Below, piece by piece: positions 6,263 through 11,823 of a DNA stretch of 11,823 nucleotides. Origin of the DNA: Phoronis ovalis (lineage: Eukaryota > Phoronida > Phoronidae); NCBI GenBank assembly GCA_028565635.1, contig JAOXYB010049958.1, forward strand, positions 1-11,823, read 5' to 3'. Position 1 is the first letter of the stretch. Each line of letters begins with the position of its first letter. The notes below the pieces were generated by a model that searched no databases, was not told the origin of the DNA, and was given only the letters and a program-made list of their open reading frames with translations. The position numbers were made by a program, and so were the translations under genes.

Positions 6263-8514
6263 CTAAAAAAATAATGAAAGCTGTATTGTTAAATGAACAG
6301 ACAATTTAAATATTAAAACAAGGCTAGATTTCTTTTTTAGATTTTATTATGTGTTTACAGCATGGTTAAAGCTGATAATGATCTTATACTTGGCATTTAA
6401 AATTTTTTTTAATCCAAAGTTTTGTTCAGAGTTGATCTGATTCCAAAAATCTAGAAAGAGTGAATTGTTAATTTATAATGTTACTGTTCAACAAACAGAA
6501 AAACTTTTAAGGGCAATATCACAATATATTCGGTAAGATTACTATAAATTCATGAAACAATTTATAGCTTGTTGGGAATAAAAGTACCTACTAAAACGAT
6601 GTTGTTTTGGGTTAATTTTTTACAAAACTTACCAGCTTTGTTTTTTCTCATAGAAGCGAACTGTCGATTCACTTGATTGTGATAGTAAGCAGCTATCAAG
6701 AAAAGATTAATACCAATAATATGACGGGGTGTAAAGAATTCACCTTTGAAGTCTGCCACTAAAAATAAACAAACCAAAATAATGCAAGTTTTCTTTCAAA
6801 AATGTAAGGTTTTTGAATTTCAAAAAATTTGCTTATTCATAATGCACAAATGTAATTGAAAGATAATCAAAAATCAAATGCTTGTAAAAAGAAAAGGCTT
6901 TTGTTGTGACATTGAGGCTCTTTCAGACTTCAATTCATGCCTTATCTCATCCGCATGTAGTGTTTGCAATGCAAGCAAGGTAAACTAAGAAAATGGGTTA
7001 AAAAGGAGAAAACTGTTCCAAGAAAACAGGTTAAAAAAGAAAAAAACAGTTCTAAGAAAACAGGTTACAAAGCAAAAATAGTTTAAATCCCCATGATGAA
7101 GTGACAGTACATGTACATTGGCACATTATTGGGGGGATAACTTCATATAAACGGACAACAACATGCAATTCTTACTTTAATATGAGGAAAAGTGCAATTA
7201 AGAGATCGGCAAAACAGGGCTTGAACTTTCAGAATACATATACATAGATATGTATTTGATAATTCTGTTTACTAGTAGTTGACAGTATGAAATGAAGATT
7301 TCAGTCACATACTGAATTCTTTACCTATTTCTGAGAGCTTTGACTATCTCAGAGTATTTATCAATGAATTAGAGATTAAATTCTACATGACAGTGTTTTT
7401 TTGCCTCGGTAAAAATAAATGTATTTACCTACCTGTACTGCTCAGTGGGGGTGCTTCAGCAAGGGCTGAAAGTGACACTGAACTGTAGAATAAAATCCCT
7501 AGAACACAGTGTAGCAAATTCATAGTTCCTTTGCTATACACATGTACAAACCAGCATTCCAGTGTTCTTCTAATCAGCTGACAGGTTGATAGTATGCATA
7601 CTATAAAGGATGAGGTGGCAGCTACAAGAGTTAAAAAAAAGTATTTAATGCATCTAAATCTCATTATAAACCAAGTTCCCTTATCATTTTCTCAGTTTTA
7701 GCTAAATTCACATATTTTGATGCGAACCAGTAACTTCTTAATTACTGCATGATTCAATCAGGGAAGGATCTAGGAGTAACCTGCTGGAGTTTCAACGTAA
7801 ATAGAGTCCTTGTAAAAAAATTGGGCAATGTGCCATACTACTGGACTAACTTACTTACTTGTCATAGAGCCTCCAGGACCAAACAGCAGCTAAAAAGCAC
7901 TCTCTGAATAGTCTTATTTTGAATAAGAAATATTTTTGAGAATTGTTTGTAATAGATGTCTCAGAATAAGAATAAGTATTGTTCCCAGCATAACGGCCAA
8001 AAGTGAAATTATGATGCTGGATAGTAATTTTGTTGATTAAATAAATAAATTTATCTGTAAATTCAGGATAAGATGAATCCTTTTTTAAAAACCAATAAAA
8101 TTCTAATTATCCTGCAATGTTTCTTCCACTGTCAGTAGACTATCATGACTAATCATTCAAGTACTCAAGACAATTATCTGGCAAGTACAGTGCCAGTGGA
8201 TGAAATGTAACATGGAGATAATAATTAATCTTATCATTTAACTTTTAATGTTATGTTTCTCTTTAATATGGATCAAACGGACCCTGCAACTGACACAAAA
8301 TCTAATAAAATAATTCCAATAAGTCATTCTAATAAACTTACTTGTGGAGACAACCCAAGGAACACTAGAACCAGATGGTAAGTCCTGGAATAATGTTTGA
8401 AGCAGGTTCTGAATCTCAGCTGGTGGAACAATTCCAAACACATAACTTCTAACAGCCAACATCAATACTGCTGTGCAAACAATATCACCCCAGTAATAAA
8501 AGTATAAGAATGCA
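6003..8514 (-). CDS. SRD5A3: Polyprenol reductase (steroid 5-alpha-reductase 3), lacking the N-terminal exon
   Basis: SRD5A3 is a multi-pass ER membrane enzyme of the steroid 5-alpha-reductase family. It reduces the alpha-isoprene unit in the polyprenol-to-dolichol pathway (recent work places its step at polyprenal to dolichal), supplying dolichol for N-glycosylation. Joined exons on the minus strand are 8514-8342, 7621-7433, 6758-6633 and 6262-6003. They give 248 complete residues, close to the roughly 245 of human SRD5A3 after its first intron. Visible landmarks are RRTLECWFVHVYS (human RRLFECLYVSVFS), RKNKAG across the 6633/6262 junction (identical in human), FEYVSCPHY (human FEYVSSPNY), and the C-terminus YPSKRRAFIPYIL. 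His226 in FTHAWYK lies 22 residues from the end, exactly like human His296, which I recall as needed for activity. Introns are 720, 674 and 370 nt, all GT-AG and all in phase 1; the missing upstream intron is phase 2. The identification is secure; the 5' part is absent. Confidence 0.95.
6633..6758 (-). CDS. SRD5A3: SRD5A3 third visible exon
   Basis: The acceptor TTATTTTTAG on the minus strand ends at 6759 and the donor is GCTG|GTAAGT at 6632. The exon is 126 nt, phase 1/1. It encodes TPRHIIGINLFLIAAYYHNQ and SMRKNKAG, matching the human stretch [20 protein letters not shown]...NLRKNKAG. Confidence 0.94.
6986..7085. repeat. Three-copy purine-rich tandem repeat, unit 33-34 bp
   Basis: Units start at 6986, 7019 and 7053, each beginning (T/C)AAGAAAA(C/T)(A/G)GGTTA and running through an A-rich part to ACTGTTC, ACAGTTC or TAGTTT. 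The array lies in the 674-nt intron of SRD5A3. No function is indicated. Confidence 0.65.
7433..7621 (-). CDS. SRD5A3: SRD5A3 second visible exon
   Basis: The acceptor CTCTTGTAG on the minus strand ends at 7622. The donor is ACAG|GTAGGT at 7432. A second GT four bases later would break the frame, so 7433 is the exon end. The exon is 189 nt, phase 1/1. It holds the LIRRTLECWFVHVYS motif and a hydrophobic segment (LLHCVLGILFYSSVSLSALA). Confidence 0.93.
7622..8341 (-). other. SRD5A3 intron (720 nt)
   Basis: A GT-AG intron with donor CACAA|GTAAGT and acceptor TTGTAG on the minus strand. AT-rich, with no repeat or RNA gene recognised. Confidence 0.8.
8342..8514 (-). CDS. SRD5A3: SRD5A3 first visible exon (second exon of the gene)
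   Basis: The acceptor is a long T tract plus AG on the minus strand, ending at 8515. The donor is CACAA|GTAAGT at 8341. The exon is 173 nt, entering in phase 2 and leaving in phase 1. It encodes AFLYFYWGDIVC and YVFGIVPP, matching the human segment YFSHFYIISVLWNGFLLWC...FLGAP just after the VPKR motif. It therefore opens one codon past where exon 1 of vertebrate SRD5A3 ends, and the signal-like N-terminal exon is still missing. Confidence 0.88.
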
Positions 8515-8659
8515 CTAAAAAAAAAACAGAACTGTGAATTATTTGTTTTTCTTCCAGCTATGGAGGTAGTTTTAACCGGGCAGTTTTACTTTTAGTCCTG
8601 GGGGAACTATATCGTGTATGCCATCTGATAGAGTATGGTACTTCATAATTATGTGGTAT

Positions 8660-8973
8660 GGTTTTAACTCGTTACTGTTCATGACAGGTTGCCGAAAATC
8701 CTTTTGTTTTTTGCGATTTATTTAGGGTTATAGGCCGTTTATCGAGGGCATATTTTTAATTATCAGGTGCTAGAGAGGGTTAAGAGACTTTGGGTCTCAT
8801 TGTGGCCTCAAAGTCATTTCCTCTGAGTCAACACACCAACAAAAATCAAAAATTGGCCAAGAGACCCCTGGCCTCTGTGTATAGTACGTTAAAAGCCAGT
8901 CCTAGTTTCATGACCCTACTATCGCTTGCCTGCGGCAAAGCGGTAAGGTCATAGCCCAGATAGTGTTAAAACC
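8660..8973. mobile_element. Second MITE-like palindromic element
   Basis: It is bounded by a perfect 9-bp inverted repeat, GGTTTTAAC (8660-8668) and GTTAAAACC (8965-8973). Weaker complementarity extends inward: TTCATGACAGGTTGCCG on the left, and CGGCAAAGCGGTAAGGTCAT on the right. A 42-nt hairpin at 8910-8951 (CGCTTGCC / GGCAAAGCG, TGACC / GGTCA) sits at the right end. About 45 of 55 bases around 8924-8978 match 271-325, so both belong to one family. Confidence 0.5.
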
Positions 8974-9048
8974 AGTAGAAGTTAACCTCTTGAAGCTTGA
9001 TTAATACTTCACAATGTGACTTTTAGCTTATAATTCCATACAAGATGG

Positions 9049-9420
9049 ATATTTCGCTTTGATCTGAGTGGTAAAGGATTCATATGCAAAAAGTCATCAT
9101 GAGGAGTATTAATGAAGCTTCAAGTGATACATAACCCAAGAAGTATCATAGGGAATATGAGTGATGAAGTGAACTCAGATGATATAAATTTAAAATGGTC
9201 AGTGTTTTTACATAACACTAAAGAGATAGAAGATAGATATGTTCCAAAGAAAGATATAAATATGGCCACCAAAGAGAAAGGCAAATTTCTAGTGTTCAAA
9301 TAAAAAAACACTAGATAAAATCAGGTTAAAGAATTCCTTGTCAAGAAGAGCAATTTCAACCAAGGATCCAGAAATAAGGAGAGAATATAACAAAGTAAGA
9401 AACCACATAAAATCCCTTCG
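9049..9420 (+). pseudogene. Decayed 5' fragment of the non-LTR retrotransposon ORF2
   Basis: In the frame of 9112 the translation reads KWSVFLHNTKEIEDRYVPKK, then KGKF, an in-frame stop (TAA at 9301), KKTLDKIRLKN and RREYNKVRNHIKSL. This is the linker between endonuclease and reverse transcriptase in CR1/Jockey-type elements (pattern KW..F...L....DKYVPKK...KGKFPW...K...KKYNKARNQVKSL). A short stretch in another frame at 9075-9110 (MRSINEASSD) may be the preceding piece after a frameshift. Similarity stops abruptly at about 9420. Non-functional. Confidence 0.75.
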
Positions 9421-9941
9421 ATACTTTCATAGCTGCTGTTAGTTAATATTCCTGTTTATAAATGATGTTAACCAATTTATATTATCACAAACAAAGTATC
9501 TATATTGCTATAATAATAACAACATTGCCATAACATCAAGAACATTACTGAGTCATATGCAGGTTTAGGGTTAGCGTCCCGGCTGGCATATAACACCAGT
9601 AACATGGCAAGGAGAGAGATGCTGACTGATCATACAAAAGTGCTTCTGAAAAGACTACAGATTCCTATACAGGAAATCACTGGAAATAACAAAAAAAATG
9701 CATCTTTCAACAAGACGCAGATTGGCACAGTTTATAAATTTAATTCAGTACGTTAACACCATACCATGTGCAATTATGACTTATGTGCTGATTGGTCACA
9801 TGGTAGAGTTTAAACAACTCAAAGCAGCAGGAGTCGAGAAATGTTGGCACGTGGGTTACCAAACCCGCTCATCACATTTCAGGTGACATAATAATCCAAC
9901 TCAGAAAAGTGGTGATTGTTATTGCAAAAATGAAACCCACC

Positions 9942-9980
9942 GGCCCTTTTAAAGGCCAAAAACTACCGACTGAAAGAGTT
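9942..9980 (+). promoter_or_regulatory. Histone-mRNA-like 3' stem-loop with U7-binding-like element
   Basis: GGCCCTTTTAAAGGCC at 9942-9957 fits the histone 3' consensus GGYYYTHHTHARRRCC at all 16 positions, though one stem pair is a C-A mismatch. Fifteen bases downstream, GAAAGAG (9972-9978) contains AAAGAG, the core of the histone downstream element that pairs with CUCUUU of U7 snRNA. It is on the + strand only; the reverse complement does not fit. No histone coding sequence is recognisable just upstream, so this is either a relic or a chance match. Confidence 0.35.
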
Positions 9981-10173
9981 AACTTTACTTATAATTTATA
10001 TACATGTTCAGATGTTCTGCAAATATATAATACTTTGGTTAAACAGGCACTCGGTAAAAAGTAGTTTCAAACACTTCAACTATAAACTGAGACCATTATA
10101 TCTAATATTATATTGATGTAATAATCTCAGCTATAACGTAGTTTAAAGTAAGATTCAAGGCAATTACATGGTG

Positions 10174-10458
10174 TCCGGTAGGTGATTAGATAATTATCCG
10201 ATATATCGGATATCTATTAAATTCACCGTCACTGGGAAGCACTAAACTGTTATCCGAAAGGTGGCGTTAATGCTGATAGCAAGGTTGGCATTCGCGATAA
10301 GTAACAGTAATCCGTAAGGTGGCATGAAAGCCGATAGGAAGAGGTGGGTGGAAAATTTGTTCGTTTATATCGATATCACATTCGAAATTATAGGATATTA
10401 TCGTTTCGTAAATTTCTTCTAAGTTGTCGAAATTATCGTATAATCGATAAAAACCGTA
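10174..10458. repeat. CpG-dense block with imperfect 58-bp tandem repeat and palindromes
   Basis: Nineteen CpG dinucleotides occur in about 285 bp, far above the surrounding AT-rich DNA. A repeat unit starting GTTATCCGAAAGGTGGCG (10249) recurs at 10307 as GTAATCCGTAAGGTGGCA, with 28 of the first 35 bases identical. A weaker third copy may start near 10171 (GTGTCCGGTAGGTG). CGAAATTAT occurs at 10383 and 10428, and TTATCG/CGATAA forms an inverted repeat near 10432-10450. The family is not recognised. Confidence 0.5.
10195..10212. repeat. Perfect 18-bp palindrome
   Basis: TATCCGATATATCGGATA is exactly its own reverse complement. It lies at the left side of the CpG-dense repeat block. Confidence 0.8.
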
Positions 10459-11045
10459 TTGCAAGCTTTACTGAGTTATTGGCAGTTTTAGATAAATGGT
10501 CGGAAGCACTAGATAATGGTTTATCAGTAGATTGTATATATATGGATTACCAAAAGCTTTCGATACGGTCCTGCATAATAGATTGTTGAATAAATTGTCA
10601 GCTTATGGGATAAATGAATCTATATTGTGTTGGATAAAAAGTTTCCTAAGTGATAGAATACAGCAAGTTAGTGTAAATGGCAAATGTTCCGAATGGATGA
10701 TGTTTCATCAGGAATACCACAAGGATCAGTTTTAGGACCTCTGCTGTTTGTTATATTCATAAACAATCTACCTGAATTGGTTAAATCAGATGTTTATTTG
10801 TTTGTTGATGATACAAAAGTATTCAACACCATAGCTAATGAAAATGACCAAATTCAATTACAAAATGATTTACATATTTTAACAGATTGGAGTGACACTA
10901 AATGTAAACATATGCACATAGGACGGATAGGATGACAAACATCACAATTATCTAATACTTACAAATTACATAATAAATCACTTCCACAGGTTATAAATGA
11001 AAAAGATATAGGAGTTATAATAGACAATGAATTAAGTTTTGATAT
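10447..11045 (+). pseudogene. Broken reverse transcriptase domain
   Basis: Three frames are needed to follow the RT. Frame 10344 runs to about 10553 (LDKWSEALDNG, YMDYQK). The next frame continues to about 10696 (KAFDTVLHNRLLNKL, WIKSFLSDRIQQVSVNG). Then the frame of 10684 gives SSGIPQGSVLGPLLF and the catalytic motif FVDD at 10801-10812. Related elements usually have FADD or YADD, so Ala is replaced by Val. About nine residues are missing between WSD and KCKHMHIG, an in-frame TGA lies at 10933-10935, and the same frame then resumes with EKDIGVIIDNELSF. All four kinds of lesion show the enzyme cannot be made. Confidence 0.85.
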
Positions 11046-11054
11046 TATAAAACA

Positions 11055-11648
11055 ATGGTCAGAACTCATTTAGACTTTGCAAGTTCAGTGTGGGCACCTT
11101 ATAAAATAAACCATATACAACAAATTGAAAGTGTACAAAGGAGAGCTACTAAACAATTACCAGGTCTAAAGAATTTATCATATCCAGAGAGACTTAAAAT
11201 TTTAAAACTTCCATCATTAAGCTACAGGAGAATCATAGGGGATATGATTGAATTATATAAAATATTAAATGAATATTATGATAAAGAAGCAGCTCCTTTT
11301 ATAAAATTGTGGTCAGAAGTTGCATCAAGAGCTGGATTGAGGGGGAAAATATTTGTGCAAAGAGCTAATAACAATTTAAGAAAGAATGTATTTGCTGTAA
11401 GGAGTGCGCACATTTGGAATGGTCTTCCAGAGGAGTTGGTATCTGCACCAAGTATAAACTGCTTCAAATCAAGACTAGACAGATTTTGGAGCAACCAGGA
11501 AATAGTCTATAAAGATTTTAATCCCATATCACTGGAAGCGGCAAAATCCCAGACAACTGAGAATATTACGAAGAGTCCACTAAAGAGGAACCTCACGGAT
11601 CCTGAATTGGAAAGAACTCTTAAGTATAAACTCCAAGTAAGTAAGTAA
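11055..11648 (+). pseudogene. Retrotransposon ORF2 C-terminal segment, still open (197 codons)
   Basis: The sequence is uninterrupted from VRTHLDFASSVWAPY to the stop TAA at 11646-11648. It includes VQRRATKQLPGLKNLSYPER, GDMIELYKILN, FAVRSAHIWNGLP and CFKSRLDRFW, the post-RT region typical of CR1/Jockey-like elements. The stretch of roughly 40-50 residues that normally separates LSF from the HLDF/HLEYA motif is missing, so a deletion joins it to the upstream part near 11045. The last residues (VSK and the stop) are read from the AAGT tail itself. It is a domain remnant, not a host gene. Confidence 0.8.
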
Positions 11649-11652
11649 GTAA
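11635..11652 (+). repeat. (AAGT)n tail of the retrotransposon
   Basis: AAGT is repeated four times plus AA. It sits exactly at the end of the ORF, as the short 3' microsatellite tails of non-LTR elements do, and marks the 3' terminus of the insertion. Confidence 0.7.
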
Positions 11653-11823
11653 TAGACAAACAAGATGGCAATTTTGGTTTGAATTTATTGAACTTTTTGA
11701 CCCACGGTGAATGTTTTTGCATGAGGCTAACTTCTATTGGTTTTAACAAATGTTTTTCAATGTTTCCAAATGTGCTATTATAAACATAACAAAAAAGAAA
11801 AACCCTATCCATACAAATATTTA
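11653..11823. other. Flank 3' of the retrotransposon, no gene seen
   Basis: AT-rich sequence with ACAAGATGG at 11660-11668, also found at 9040-9048 just before the 5' retroelement fragment. No exon of SRD5A3 was recognised on the minus strand here. Confidence 0.5.

Larger units (their letters stand above)
9421..10446. other. About 1 kb of unrelated DNA between the two retroelement parts
   Basis: No reverse transcriptase similarity is visible in any frame, although the about 260 residues expected between the two flanking pieces should lie here. It holds a histone-type stem-loop (9942-9957) and the CpG-dense repeat block (10174-10458). Open frames at 9698-9886 (+) and 10267-10464 (-) have no recognisable similarity. 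Confidence 0.55.
10447..11652 (+). mobile_element. CR1/Jockey-like non-LTR retrotransposon, 3' part, degenerate
   Basis: This is the reverse transcriptase domain and C-terminus of an ORF2, followed directly by an AAGT tetranucleotide tail. The order of motifs is TELLAVLDKWSEALDNG, MDYQKAFDT (across a frameshift), SSGIPQGSVLGPLLF, FVDDTK, EKDIGVIIDNELSF, THLDFASSVWAPY and VQRRATKQLPGL. Several frameshifts and deletions make it inactive. The 5' piece at 9049-9420 probably belongs to the same insertion. The clade (CR1, Rex or Jockey group) is judged from motif style only. Confidence 0.85.
8515..11823 (-). other. Presumed first intron of SRD5A3 (partial), repeat-filled
   Basis: The phase-2 acceptor at 8515 requires an upstream exon. 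I looked on the minus strand for a codon run encoding an FDVPK-like motif followed by a donor and found none. The intron is therefore at least 3.3 kb, far longer than the other three (370-720 nt), because of the inserted elements listed below. The exon could still be present but too diverged to see. Confidence 0.55.

Noticed and set aside
9563-9575. Telomere-like GGTTTAGGGTTAG
   Set aside because: Only one and a half units are present with no array, so this is not evidence of interstitial telomeric sequence.
9698-9886. Open frame with fleeting resemblance to histone pieces (RRRLA, CAI...QLKA) upstream of the stem-loop
   Set aside because: The matches are short, scattered over different histones and out of order, so they do not support a histone gene or pseudogene.
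10267-10464. Minus-strand open frame of 65 codons in the CpG-dense block
   Set aside because: It spans tandem repeats and palindromes and overlaps the start of the RT remnant on the other strand. No similarity is seen.
11276-11812. Minus-strand open frames opposite the retrotransposon C-terminus
   Set aside because: They are shadows of the RT coding strand, which has clear family motifs.
1-11823. CRISPR arrays, bacterial operons, tRNA or rRNA genes, toxin or viral genes
   Set aside because: None was seen on either strand. The window is eukaryotic and the only mobile coding sequence is the non-LTR retrotransposon.

Overview
The window is animal nuclear DNA. It is AT-rich, has short GT-AG introns, carries two recognisable metazoan genes in tail-to-tail orientation, and holds the remains of a CR1/Jockey-like non-LTR retrotransposon. 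Small introns (about 0.26-1 kb), a vertebrate-like exon plan and an abundance of short palindromic repeats suggest a marine or other invertebrate. A lophotrochozoan such as a mollusc is my guess only; nothing here fixes the phylum.

Layout. Bases 1-1260 are non-coding and repeat-rich, with a C-tract inverted repeat at the left end and a MITE-like palindrome at about 266-470. Bases 1261-4906 (+) hold beta-sarcoglycan (SGCB) from its second exon to the stop, in six coding pieces. The very short first coding exon was not found. The five conserved splice junctions fall at the same codons and phases as I recall for human SGCB, and one extra intron splits exon 4 and leaves a 31-nt microexon. Bases 4907-6002 are the shared 3' flank, with opposed poly(A) signals only 67 bp apart. 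Bases 6003-8514 (-) hold the last four exons of the polyprenol reductase gene SRD5A3. Its N-terminal exon lies beyond the right edge or was not recognised.

The rest (8515-11823) would be the large first intron of SRD5A3, or its upstream flank. It holds a second MITE-like palindrome, a decayed fragment of a retrotransposon ORF (about 9060-9420), and about 1 kb of unrelated DNA. That unrelated block contains a histone-type 3' stem-loop motif and a CpG-dense segment of imperfect 58-bp repeats. The broken reverse transcriptase domain and C-terminus of the retrotransposon follow (10447-11652), ending in an (AAGT)n tail.

The two genes do not act in one pathway in an obvious way. SGCB belongs to the muscle dystrophin-glycoprotein complex, and SRD5A3 makes dolichol for N-glycosylation in the ER. 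Their only known links are indirect (sarcoglycans are N-glycoproteins), plus both human orthologues lying in band 4q12. I do not see a clearly novel biological system. The best leads are the histone-like 3' processing signal without a histone gene, the CpG-dense repeat block that replaces the middle of the retroelement, and the SGCB-SRD5A3 adjacency.
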